This document shows positions 33,903 to 44,929 of a stretch of DNA of 64,000 nt, in pieces. The notes under the pieces are model-generated. The model was not told the DNA's origin. It made no database searches and saw only the letters and a program-made list of their open reading frames with translations. The DNA comes from Isoetes taiwanensis (taxonomy: Eukaryota; Streptophyta; Lycopodiopsida; Isoetales; Isoetaceae). Both the position numbers and the translations under genes were made by a program. The number at the start of each line of letters is the position of its first letter. Position 1 is the first letter of the stretch. Location: contig JAJEKV010000046.1 in assembly GCA_021234155.1 (NCBI GenBank), positions 11,294,469-11,358,468 of the forward strand, read 5' to 3'.

Positions 33903-33964
33903 CTCACGTTCGTTGACCCCGATTTCTAGAATGTAGAAATCGTCTCCGGCTTGACGACGGTGAG
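33903..33964. promoter_or_regulatory. 62-nt leader palindrome before the H3-like ORF, copy 2
   Basis: A more diverged copy with outer arms CTCACGTTCGTTGA and TTGACGACGGTGAG and an inner stem GATTTCTA/TAGAAATC. It lies 188 nt from copy 1 and about 190 nt from the primer site. Confidence 0.8.
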
Positions 33965-34155
33965 ACATGGTGGGGCCCACTATTAATTTTTAATCTTTTT
34001 ACATTTCTCTTCATTTTAACTGTTACTAGCTTAGCATAAACTACAAAAATGAGAAAAAAAAAAAATTCTCATTTTTTTTCGAGGTTTGAGGATCCTATCA
34101 AGTTAGTGCTATTGGGAACATGGCCAGTGCTTTGCTCTTGGTCTCCAAGAACATA

Positions 34156-34167
34156 GCTCTGATACCA
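34156..34167 (-). other. Primer binding site, initiator tRNA-Met
   Basis: Minus strand TGGTATCAGAGC, exact complement of plant initiator tRNA-Met, one base from the 5' LTR. Confidence 0.95.
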
Positions 34168-34168
34168 C

Positions 34169-35835
34169 TGTGACGTCCCCTACTCATATACGGTGCACTC
34201 ACCGTATACAAACAGGAGTTCATCCCCCCGCACCAGCTCCATGCTATAATCGGGGCCCTCCACATGACACCGCGAACCGTGGCGGGTTCCGGTGGGAAGA
34301 GTGGAAGGGTCATTGCACCCCGTCTCCCTCAGGGCCTACCTAGCTGCGGAAGCGTAAACATACATGTCAGTAGCACATACATCAACATCATATGACCATC
34401 ACGAAGGATGGTTCTCCACATATCTGCATAGACAAAGATCAGCACTGCACATGGGAAATCCTACCCAAGGCTCAGACTCAAGGGATGACCGGACGGCTTG
34501 GGTCTCCGAGTTCATTGCGCATTGCAATTAATGGCAATGGATTTGGCTGGCATATGAACATGGCTTAGGGTTGTCCACTCCATCCGCCCCTCCTGTGCAC
34601 ACTTTGCAGAGTGGTCTGAAAAGTGTCGGGACCTGACTGTAGCCCGCCGGATGCATAGCCAAGAGGGCTACTCACGGGCTCATCTTCCCGGTTCCGATGG
34701 GGGCGGTAGGGATCGCTCCCCTCGAGATCTCGCATGCTGACTCAAGGTGGCTAGAGGGCCACCGCCCGTATTCGACCGAACCCACTGGAAGGTGAACACC
34801 ACCCCGGGTGTCGAGCCCATGCCTTGCCTTGCACGCGGTGGCAAGCCATTGGACCTAGCCACAATGGTTCCTGTGAGGCCTTACACACCGGAGGAACCGT
34901 TCATGGGTCGGGACATGAACCTCCTTCTCGGCCGGTCCGGCCCCTTCACCCACATCCCGGTGTGGCTCTTGTGCACCAGGCCGAATCTCTGGTGTGCTAG
35001 AGAGGCTACTCTAGGAGCATCAACTACAAGGCTTTAGGTCTCTACCCCCTTCCCAATACAAGGAGTTCATAGAGATACATCATCCATATACTTCACAGAG
35101 AACTAAAGAACTAAATCTAATCTACAACATAGAGTTAGGTTCTTTAGTTAGAATCTGCTATCTAGAGATCTAGAGGGCTGCTATGGGCAATTCAATAGGC
35201 TAAACCCTCTTGATTCTAGGACTAAAATAAGGTTTAGACTATCTAATTGGCCAAATACTGATCCTTGAGGGGCTCCTCGACTGAGCTCGACCATCTGGCA
35301 ACAAATTTCGAATCTAGAGGAACTAAGGATGCAATTCTCCCAGGCAGAGTCTGGGATGCGGTTTTGGTTGTTGAGGCAGCCAAAACAGAGTCCTAAAGCC
35401 CTAAAATCGAAAATTGGGCTAGTTAGGGTTTCCTACCCTATATAGACAAGGGGGTTGGCTAGGGTTTCCAATTATCCCCTTTTGGCATGTGGGATAATTG
35501 GAAATGGGCCCACTTGCCTTTAAGGGCTAGGTGGCCAAATGTGCACACATGGAAATGTGTGCCCACATTAATGTGTACATTGGAAAATGTGCACATTAAT
35601 TGCACCTATGGGTGTGGCCCACTTGGCATGAAGTGTCCACTTGTAAATGTGTGCCCCATTAATGTGTACATTGGAAAAGGTGCACATTAATAGTCGCACA
35701 TATTTCTGGCAAGTTGCCCCCTAGGGCTACTCACCTGGCTACACGCTAGCGTACACGTCAGCTGGAGTGGCGTGTACGCGTGACGAGGCGGTACGGTATA
35801 CGTCCTGAGGCCGTATACCGTGCTGGAACGTCACA
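34169..35835 (-). repeat. 5' LTR of the chromovirus (1667 bp)
   Basis: It is the partner of 22495-24162 and carries CGG or CCG where the partner reads CAG or CTG at about ten sites. In a minus-strand element this right-hand copy would contain the promoter; no TATA box was assigned. Confidence 0.95.
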
Positions 35836-35840
35836 CACTG

Positions 35841-36558
35841 GGTTGTGGGTAGAGGGGCCAGACTGGCAGACAATGGGGTACTTGTCCCAACACAGAAGCG
35901 ATCCCTCTGGTGTGTAAAGCCTACCAGGGATCCCTGTGAGCTAGGCTTAATGGCTTGCCACTGCGTGTGGGCAAGGCGATGAGCTCGACACCCGTGGAGT
36001 GATGTGTCACTCTCCATTGGGTTCAAGTCGAATAAGGGCAGTGGCCCTCTAGCCACCTGAGTTGGGCATGGAAGCCTCTGGAGGAGAGGCGACTTTCCTC
36101 CTGCCTCATCGGGGCTGGGGAGATGCAACCAGTATTAGCCCTCTTGGCTATGTACCCGGCAGGCTACGGTCAGGTCCCAACACTTTTCAACCCACTCTGC
36201 AAAGTGTGCACAGGAGGGGCAGATGGAGTGGACTACCCTTAGCCATGTTCTTATGCCAGCCAAATTCATGTGCCATGAATTCTGTCTGCAATGACTTCTG
36301 GAGGCCCAAGCCGTCAGTCAACCCCCTTGAGTCTGAGCTCTGGGTAGGATCTCCCTTGTTGCTATTGTTCATGTTGATGTTGTTGTATTGATGATGTTAT
36401 GATGTGTTCACCCTTCGAGGTGATTGTATTGTTATATTGTATGATGTGCTCATGTTTCCTCACGCTTTCGCAGATAGGTCGACCCGAAGGGAGACGTGTG
36501 AATGACACATCCACTCTTCCCTTGCTGGCTCATTCCACTGGGAGTAGGGGACGTCACA
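35841..36558 (+). repeat. 5' LTR of older + strand element, right half
   Basis: It continues the LTR after the inserted chromovirus (GGTTGTGGGTAGAGGGGCCA follows GTGCACAGGAGCC across the break). It ends GGGACGTCACA at 36558, one base before the primer site. No matching 3' LTR was found in the window. Confidence 0.88.
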
Positions 36559-36559
36559 G

Positions 36560-36571
36560 TGGTATCATAGC
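36560..36571 (+). other. Primer binding site of older + element
   Basis: TGGTATCATAGC differs at one position from the initiator tRNA-Met complement TGGTATCAGAGC. The sequence after it (ATGATCTTGG) matches the leader of the element at 9.1 kb. Confidence 0.88.
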
Positions 36572-36774
36572 ATGATCTTGGTACTCCAAGATTGAGCATT
36601 GACCATTTCCCATAGTACTAATAGTAGACTTCAAGTCTTGGGAATAGCCACCCAAGCATGAACCTTGAAAATTGGGAAAACAAATTCAATTTCTAGTGCA
36701 AAAAATAGGTTAATGCTAAGTTAGTAGTAAGTTTTAGCAAAAAACCCAACCAAATTTGCACAAAGAGGTGACCC

Positions 36775-36838
36775 CTCACAGAGTGCGCCCAGACCAAATC
36801 CGCCCAGGCTCGGATTTGCTCCTCGCGCACTGTGTGAG
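36775..36838. promoter_or_regulatory. 64-nt leader palindrome of older + element, copy 1
   Basis: Layout 14-6-8-8-8-6-14: outer arms CTCACAGAGTGCGC and GCGCACTGTGTGAG (13 of 14 pair), inner arms CAAATCCG and CGGATTTG (all pair). It has the same design as the chromovirus palindromes with a different inner sequence. Confidence 0.92.
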
Positions 36839-36988
36839 TGGGAGACCCATGTTGACCTAGTTAGATGCATAATTTAGCTAATCTAATAGTGCAGTTCAGC
36901 TTATTACTTAGATTCCAGCTAGTTTTGTATGTTAAAACACTAAGAAACCCCTTATAAATTGAAAGTTAGACCCAAAAAGAGTTATCCC

Positions 36989-37052
36989 CTTACAGAGTGC
37001 GTCCAGACTAAATCCGCCCATACTCGGATTTGCTCCTCGCGCACTGTGTGAG
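36989..37052. promoter_or_regulatory. 64-nt leader palindrome of older + element, copy 2
   Basis: Second copy 214 nt downstream, with outer arms CTTACAGAGTGCGT and GCGCACTGTGTGAG. The inner stem AAATCCG/CGGATTT is kept. Confidence 0.88.
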
Positions 37053-37273
37053 TGGTGGATGCTTTTTGGCTAAATAAACCTAATGTACTCCTCATATCTA
37101 CACTAATACCTTCTAGATTGGCCTAATATGGAATTGCAGGTCCAAACCCTAAATTACCCCTACCTATAAATAGAAAATTAGGGTTCCTCATTTGTCCTTA
37201 GCGCCTCCAGCAAACAGCTCGTCCCAGAAGACGATTTTTTGGCGCCAGAGCTCGGATTGCTTCAAACCAAAAC

Positions 37274-37569
37274 ATGGCCTGCACCAAACAAACCGCCCGG
37301 ATTGTAGTGCCCCCTGGTCACACCAGCGCCCAAGAGCGAGCAGCTCAACAGAAGAGGCTCAGGAGCGAGCCAGGCGGGAGCAGGAGGAACAGGCCAACAT
37401 AGACACCCAGGAGCAGCCCCATGAGCGTCAGGGGGAAGAGCCAGCACAAAACCAGGAACAAGAGCAGCCAAACCAACAGGAGGGGCGGAGCAGCCAGACC
37501 GAGCCCAACCCTGAAGAAGAGGAGGCTACAAAGGAGTTGAGGAGGGAGCTCGAGAGGGAGCAACTCTAA
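37274..37569 (+). pseudogene. H3-tail-like ORF of the older + element
   Basis: The ATG at 37274 opens M-A-C-T-K-Q-T-A-R, which is the histone H3 N-terminal tail with one substitution (Arg2 to Cys), followed by IVVPPGHTSAQERAAQQKRL. After a frame change the reading continues into a Glu/Gln-rich stretch (QEEQANIDTQEQPHERQ) to a stop at 37567-37569. Lys4, Thr6 and Arg8 of the H3 tail are kept. No H3 fold follows before the hairpin array, so it is truncated or the rest is lost. It lies right after the leader palindromes, the same place as the H3-like ORF of the chromovirus. Confidence 0.6.
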
Positions 37570-37622
37570 AAAAAACCCGTGAATGGTTAGAGAAAATCCA
37601 ACATGTAGCAGAAAAAAAGAGA

Positions 37623-37875
37623 GCATCACCCAATAGGGTGGAGAACAGCATCACCCAATGGGTGGAAAACAATTACGTAAAAAGAAATATGCATCACCCT
37701 CGAGGTGGAAATAAACAGCATCACCCGCAGGTGGAGATAGCATCACCCATAGGGTGGAGAAAAGCGTCACCCAACGGGTGGATAACAATCATGTAAAAAG
37801 AAATATGCGTCACCCTCGAGGTGGAAATAAACAGCATCACCTGGAGGGTGGAGAAAAAAGCGTCACCCTCCAAAC
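37623..37875. repeat. Array of nine short CACCC..GGGTG hairpin units
   Basis: Units beginning GCATCACC or GCGTCACC start at about 37623, 37648, 37691, 37718, 37740, 37764, 37806, 37834 and 37860. Except for the incomplete last one, each can fold CACC(C) with (G)GGTG around a variable 2-6 nt loop, followed by GGAAA/GGAGA. Units from 37648 and from 37764 start a second-level duplication of about 116 bp. Confidence 0.9.
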
Positions 37876-37879
37876 AAGA

Positions 37880-40800
37880 CCCAAAGTGCGATAAATGTCT
37901 AATGAAGTAGATTTCAAGAAAAAGCTCCAAGGATACCCAACTTTGCCAAAAGCACCATGCAAAAAACTAGAACTTGCCCAATATAATACCTCGTTGCCAA
38001 AAAATTCAATGTAGTTCTAACAATGTAGACAAAGCGCAATATACCTACGTCAAGGAAAAGCCGCGGTGATGCATCACGATCAGGCGTAGAAAGATATAAT
38101 GCTCATAAAAGGCAAATGCAAGCATAAGTAGAGATGTAGAAATGGAACTCATGATATACATTACGAATAGATAAAAAACAACATCTAGAGAGCAAAAAAG
38201 GACGCCCAAATATGAATAATACTTTTAAAGAACGAGGAAGAAGGTTGAGGTAGCGGTTAAGGAAGGTCAAGAAGGGGAAAGAGATTGAAGTTACATTCGG
38301 ATCACATCGTGGGTCAAGCAAAGAGAGGCTTATGAAAAAACAAAGAAGGTCGAAAGGGGAGTCTGAAGTCAAAAGTGAGATTAAGGCCAATGTAAAAGAG
38401 GCGATGGGGTCAAGTGCCGACGTCGAGGTAGAATGAGAAAAAAGGAATAAGTGATTACGCAAGGATGTCATAGTATTAGGAAGCTAGCCATACCAAATAG
38501 AAAAAGACCCACTATAAGTGCAAAAAAGCTCTCAATAGACAGCTAAAAATGGATTTCCCAAGAAAACTAGAATCATGCAGAACCAGCACCATGCACAAAA
38601 TTAGAATGTGCCCAATATAACACCTTGTGTACAACAACGTAAGATACTCCACATCTAGATAAAGATGAGCATAAAAATGAAAGATGATCCAATAGAAACC
38701 CATGTCGCAAAATCTCAATGCGGTGCCAAACGCAATATGCATCATATCGCGATAAAGCCAAATAGCAAATATGCCAATGATGTATAATGATAGCGCCGGA
38801 AAAACCTAGAATGCTGAAGAACTTCAAGAACACGATTCCAAACTAGAATTTGCCAAATAGGACGTGCTTGCGACAAAAAATGCAATGCAACATATTTTTG
38901 AAACAATATGTGAACGTTGAATAAAAGAGAAATGAGAGGTCATAAGGAAAATAATATGACATGTGGGGTGAGGAAGGGAGGCTGCAATATGAATAGCACT
39001 GTGAGTATGAAGAGGTTGAGGGAGAAGTGGCAGACATGTCAGTACAAATCAAGAGGAAGGTCAAGGGAGATGAGAGTGAAGTTAAATTTGGATCACATCA
39101 TGGATCAAGAAAGACGAGGCTTAGGTTTGAAGAAAAGTAGGATGGCTATACACAAGCAATTTAGGGCAAATGTGAGGCCAAAATCAAGGTGAGGTTATGG
39201 CCAAGAGAAAGAGAGGAAATGAAAGTCAACAGTGGCAAGGTCACAGAGGAGTGCGCGGAGGTTAGCCAGCACGGAAAAAGAAGCCTACTGCGAATATGAC
39301 ATCTATAAAATTGGTGCTATATAAGCAATAAACCTGTGTTGAGTCCATAAAAAATGGAAAAACCACCTAACAACATAACATGTCACCCATGTTCAAGAAC
39401 AGAGAATACAACTTCGCAAAGCTGCAATGTTATATGATAAATGACAATCGCCAGCATAATGACAATTTCAGAGCAATGTTTCCGAAAAAGACAACAAAGT
39501 TATATGTTTTAAGCTCAAGCATAAATATGAGAAAAGAGGAATGCAAGCCAATGAACAGATGCAACAAGAAAAGAACCCCTATGATGGCGATGCATAAGCA
39601 GGGTAGATCGAATGTGAGGCCGAAGTCAAGGTGAGGTTATGGCCAAAGGAAAAGAGAAAAAGAAGGTCAATAGTGCTGAGGTCCCGGTTGAGTGCCACGA
39701 GGTCAGTGCCAATCAAGAGGAAGGTCAAGGAGGGAAGTTAAATTTGGATCACATCGTGGATCAAACAAAAAGGAGGCTGAAGTCCGATGAAAGTATGATG
39801 GTGAGGCACAAGCAGGTTAGGTCGAATGTGAGGCCGAAGTCAAGGTAAGGTTATGGCCAAGGGAAAAGAGGAACAGAAGGTCAGCAGTGCTGCCCATGAC
39901 GTGGATGTCAAATGCATATATGACCATGACGTGCATCTTGAAAACACCAACCAACCCGGAATAAAAATGAGATCTAACATCGTATCATACGAAGTGTAAA
40001 ATGCAAGACAACAATTAAAGGAGATAGGGTCAGGGTTCCCAACCAAAGAAAAACTCAAGGTCTTAGGATCCATAAGAATACGATAACAAACTCGATGAGC
40101 AAAAAAGGACCTGCCAAATGAAGGATAATCATACATCGTAACAAAGAACAAGAAGAACAGTTAGTGCAAGAAATGACCTAAAAAAGACGACGATATGATA
40201 AAGATAAAGCAACATCCATTAAGTGTATTGTGCCAGGACAATATTTCAACAAGCATCTAAAAGAATGGCTAAGAGGAGGATGGTAAAAGGAAAGAAAGTG
40301 TGAAGGTACCAAGATGAAGATCCCCATCAACCATGGGGCACAAGCGACATCATGCAGGATTCCGCGTGCTGCTACTAGCCGAAAGACATCACGGATATAG
40401 TTAAAAGAGACTCCGATGGAGAGAATGGTAAGATGGCGATGCTTGAATGGAGGAGGTCAAATGTGAAAACCAAGTCAGAGGTAAAAGATACGGCCAAGAA
40501 TATAGAGGAGATGGAGGTCGAGAATGCCAAGGTTCGGGTAGGAGTAATGAGGTGAGTCTAATAACCAAGTGATGAAAAAATGGGTAATGGAAATATAATA
40601 ACTACATAATGTTATGTGGAAAATTATATCATGCCAAAAAATGAGACAACTCGCGACAAACAAGTAAAGAACTTACTCTTGACAAATAAATGTAACGCAT
40701 ATCTAGAGATGACAAATCCATAAAATAACATATCAAGAGGTCGATAGTACCAGGACAAGAAAGAAAATGCCGGACGACTCAAATATGAAGCAAAATGTCC

Positions 40801-41500
40801 AACAGAAGGTTAGCAAAACAGAACAAGCCAAAAACTCAATGGAACGCAATATACTTCCTACCCAGATAAACCCAAGTGGCAAACATGTGAATATGTAGCA
40901 AAATAACAGGGGGTTCCAGGGGGATTTAATATGGATGTAAAAATAACAATCCTTGAAACCATAGACCATATATCCCCAAAAAATTGAATAAGCTGTTATT
41001 AAAAAAAAACATAGATTCAAGATAAAAAATAATCACATTAATTCACTGGGTATATTGGTTAAAGTAGTCTAATTAGGACATTGAGTTATTTTGATAGAGG
41101 TTCGAATCCCCGTATTTCATATTATAAAATCTTAGGCAAAGACGTATAGAGGTTTGATATTCCCTCAAAACCTTAGGGAAAATCGTATTTCATATTTCAA
41201 AATCATAGGTGCCTCCAATCATAAATGACTATAAGCGAAACGAGAGGCGCCCAGAGGCCCCAACATACGATCTGGGTCGTAGGATCGACGAATCCAACGA
41301 CTGTGGTAGTCCAGGGTCCACCTCGTTTAGAATATGTGACAAGGCAAGACTATCGTTCAAAACCAAGAAAACCATAAAGAACAACTTCAAGAACACAATG
41401 CAAGCTAAAAATGCCAAATAGAATGCACTTATGACAAAAATTATGTTGCCCTAATGAAAACGATAAATAGAATAGAACAGAATAAAATCGAATAGAATAG
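37880..41500. repeat. Degenerate higher-order repeats, purine-rich on +
   Basis: Two word sets recur irregularly. One contains TTTGGATCACATCGTGGATCA..GTGAGGCC(G/A)AA(G/A)TCAAGGT..GTTATGGCCAA (about 38266, 39061-39217, 39577-39656, 39725-39872, 40432-40505). The other contains GAA(T/C)TTGCCMAATA (about 37971, 38602, 38845, 41410). Short open frames ending VRPKSR are by-products of the repeat. No conserved domain was recognised. A tRNA-like B box, GGTTCGAATCC, at about 41099 is isolated. Confidence 0.6.
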
Positions 41501-44500
41501 AATGGCATGACAGTAGTTTTAAATGAGAAGTCATAGGAAAAAATGAGACCACATACCGATACCCATGCTAAGTGATTCCAAATCCATATAGACATGAATA
41601 TGCACAAGATATAGATAAAAGGAAGTATGTAAACTCAAATGATGTATTTGAACTAAAATGATGTATGACTAATATGCACACCAAAATGTAAATAGATCAA
41701 AGTAAGACAAGAAAAGAATTTATGCTATCCGTGTATATGCCAAGGTCAAGGTGAAGGACAAAGGTTGGTCAAGGTCAAGATGAACTTCAGAGAGGGAGAG
41801 AGCCATAAATTAAAACTTGGATCAAGGTCATGTTCCAACAAAAAACAATAGCTCAAAGTTGCAACTTACAACCCATGTCCATAGCTGCAAAATCCGTAAC
41901 TACGAAAGAACATTAAGGACAAATCACCCGAATGACATAACGAACCCTGCTCCATACCAGGAAAATCAATCTAGAGCCTCGAGGCAAGTTCATCAATTGA
42001 ACACTCAACTGGAAGAATTTAGAAAAAACACGAAACCTGTAGGATATGACATAGCCCTGTATAAGCTCGAATAGTCAAATTAAAAAGTTAGGATAAAAAA
42101 CCAATTCCAATAGAATAAAAATCATTAAATGTAAAGAAAAGATGCATGTATCTAGACAAATAGAGTAGCCACCACATGATGCCAAAATGTTTTCATTAAT
42201 GTCATCCAAGACATGGTTAACAAAGGGAATATAGAGAATTGGAGGAGAAAAGTGCTCGAGGAAATGTGGACGAGAAAATCCAGAGGCAATGAAGATCCAA
42301 AATTCAAAGCTATAACAACCTTCGACAAATCCTATGAACTCGTTAGATCTTCCAAGTGGATGACAACCAGCATGCCTAAGAATATGGGAAGCTTGCGGAA
42401 AACTACATACCCCATCCCGATGGGCCTATCCAAACCTAAAACCATTGACACGAGGACTAGCCAGCAAATAGATAATGGCAACAGATAGCCAAAGAAATAT
42501 CGAATCTCAAGTAAAATCATGAAAGCCATGACTGGCGAAGCCAAACCAAATATGAATTAAAAAACCTAACATCTCATAGAAAAACCAAAATGTATAGAAG
42601 TGCAATTTCCGCATGGAGAATGCATCATACAAAAAATTGCACCATACAAATGTTAAAGCCTTAGAGAACATTTAAACCAAATTAAGAATCAAGTAAGATA
42701 TTAAGAATTGAGCTGTTCCAGAGCCGTATGGATCAAATGAATAGTTATAAAATGAGCATGTATAAAGAGAAGAAGGGTTCAATGTAAATCAGGTTATGTC
42801 GAGCACGTAATCGAAGGCAAATACAAATGCCAATCTTCGTGAACAAGAGTTGAAAATAACTATGCGAGGCACCCAACCAAATTGCAGGACAAATCAAATA
42901 AAAGTGTGAGCCAAAAAAATGGTAAAGGCTTAAATGGCTAAGTGGCATATGGATAAACGAATATTTTAGATAAGGAAAGGATAGACTATTAGTGCTGGGT
43001 AGAGATAAAAGCGACTGCATGTCACAAAACAACTGGAAAACACGTCCACCGAGAAATGAATGCATGGAATAGCACTTGTGCGAAACGAAACGGTGGGACG
43101 AGGAATGAGGTTCAATGGGCTGGTGCAAAGGTGCTATCCTGAAGGTAAGAAAAAGATCGAGGTGGGTAATAAAGTTGAAAACAATGTTAAAGTTGAACTC
43201 TACGGACAAAGTTAAAAAGTCGCCAAAAGCCCATTGCACAAGATACCAGAAGAAGTTGAACGATAATTATACGAGCATGGGTTTGCAAATATGGCAAGTT
43301 ACTGGCAACGCGAGGCAATTTACCGTAATCCTGGAGGATGGGTTAATTGACAAGGCAAAGCTATTCTTAAAGACAAGGGGCGTTAAAGGAAATCATATTA
43401 ATCCAAAACTAAAGAATAACCAAGATTGATAGTTATGGCCGACCATGGTAAAGGGTGGAGCTCACAAAGAAGGCAAGACCTTTTATGTTAGAAGCAGAAA
43501 GGGTTATGTTAGAAGCAGAAAGGGGCATGGAGAACTATAGAAGAGGGTTTCGTTCATCGGAAGCAGCTTCGATGAGGCAGGCTCAGAAAGATGAGAGCAA
43601 GAATGTTGGATTCAACCAGCCGAAGGTTGCAGGGCGGATCGGCGGCCCAGGAGCCCCTGCCTGGCTGCGATCTGCATGCCGAACACAGGAATCCGGCCGC
43701 TCCTTCTGTCTGCAAGAAAAAAACCCCCCTGCAAAAAAATCAGAGAAGCACAGAGAACATAAGCATAGAAGGAGATTGGCTGATCTGCTGTCCAGTGACA
43801 ATCAAGTTGCAAACATGTAAGGAACTACCAGAATGTTGATGAAGAGCCGATGACATGCATCCCGATTCTGGCAGATATCCCAGTTGGCAAAGTGAAAAAG
43901 AGAAAACACCAGTGTCAGGCCGGATTTACCAGGTAATCGGATGCAGGCAAACAGATCCAATGCCAGCTCTTGTGGCAGCAGCGAAAACATAGTAGACAGT
44001 GAAAGCACAGCTGTGTAAAGAAAACTGGCCGAGATTGGGAGGAGGAGAGAAAGAAGGAAAAGCCCGGAGGATCTTGCCAGGGCCAAATCCCTGCATAAAG
44101 ACAAAGCCCTCCAATAGAGGACGAAACATAGAGCACGGGCAAAAAATGGATGGCCCCAGCCACTCCTCAAAGCCCATGCTCCACCTCGAGTCGGATTGAA
44201 CTGCAAAATCGGTTAGCAACAAAAAACCCACAAAACAGGCAAAACGAAATCGAATGAATCAAGATAGTTCCAATTTGAAGGTTAACTGCAGAAGAATCGA
44301 AATCGTGGAAGAGGTTGCTGCAATGCCGTCAAGATCCACGCATGCAAAGAAAAAGGCCAAAGCCAAAAGGGAGCAAGAATCCTCTAAGACTAAAATCTCA
44401 CATAGCCACAAAGCAATCTCATTCTTCAGGAAAATAAATGGAGCCGAACTAAAAAAGCTTCGGATTAAGCAGATAAAATGTGAGGTGAAAGGAAGTGAGG

Positions 44501-44600
44501 ACCTGTACCTGCAAAAAAACGGTGATGGCAAGGAAGAAGCATAACAGGCTAAGGACGAATAGGATGATGAGGGTGCTGATTGCTAGAGGGAATCGGTTGT
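41501..44600. other. A-rich stretch without a recognised gene
   Basis: It continues the composition of the preceding repeats. A 21-bp tandem duplication (TTATGTTAGAAGCAGAAAGGG) lies at 43483-43524. Short minus frames are hydrophobic, as expected from A-rich sequence, and are not supported as genes. Confidence 0.55.
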
Positions 44601-44619
44601 AAAGTGGTAAAAAGCTAGG

Positions 44620-44764
44620 GAGGGAAGCAATGGACAGCGGGGAAGCAACGAGAATAGAAGAAGAGCTGCTGTGAGAAGACGTCGATAACCGGTCCGAAAG
44701 AGGAAATGACCTTATATAGGAGCTCGTCCCTTCCCAGAATGGCGATCCGATGGCTCGGATTGAT
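44620..44764 (-). promoter_or_regulatory. Shared TATA-bearing module, copy B
   Basis: It matches 10168-10292. The minus strand has CTATATAA at 44712-44719 followed by a pyrimidine-rich leader. It may drive leftward transcription of the 37.9-44.6 kb repeat region. Confidence 0.55.
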
Positions 44765-44929
44765 GCTATCTTCTGCTGGGATCTTCGAGAAACGTTTGTT
44801 TGGAATACTTGAATCTTCTTAATGTAAATATTTTTTCTTGAGCAATAACTTTTTGGTTTTATAAATCAAAAGCTTTGTACTTATTATTTTTATTTGCAAT
44901 ATAATATTATAGAAATAATCAATGCCTTA

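Larger units (their letters stand above)
22495..35835 (-). mobile_element. Complete chromovirus (Ty3/gypsy) carrying a histone H3-like ORF
   Basis: This 13,341-bp minus-strand element is flanked by CACTG at 22490-22494 and 35836-35840, an exact 5-bp target duplication. In element order it has: 5' LTR (34169-35835), initiator-Met primer site, two leader palindromes, an H3-like ORF, two more palindromes, a second unknown ORF, gag, protease, reverse transcriptase, RNase H, integrase, chromodomain, polypurine tract and 3' LTR (22495-24162). Two extra ORFs before gag make it far longer than a simple chromovirus. Coding frames are broken in many places. It inserted into the LTR of a related element. 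Confidence 0.93.

Noticed and set aside
38917-39848. Three plus-strand frames all ending VRPKSR, looking like a small gene family
   Set aside because: The shared end is part of a degenerate DNA repeat; upstream residues do not align as protein.
41050-41115. tRNA-like stretch with B box GGTTCGAATCC
   Set aside because: The T stem has two mismatches and no acceptor stem could be closed. It may be a decayed SINE head, but the evidence is too thin.
38103-43239. Several minus-strand open frames with hydrophobic, membrane-like translations
   Set aside because: They arise from A-rich plus-strand repeats read in antisense, share repeat boundaries, and show no conserved motif or splice context.
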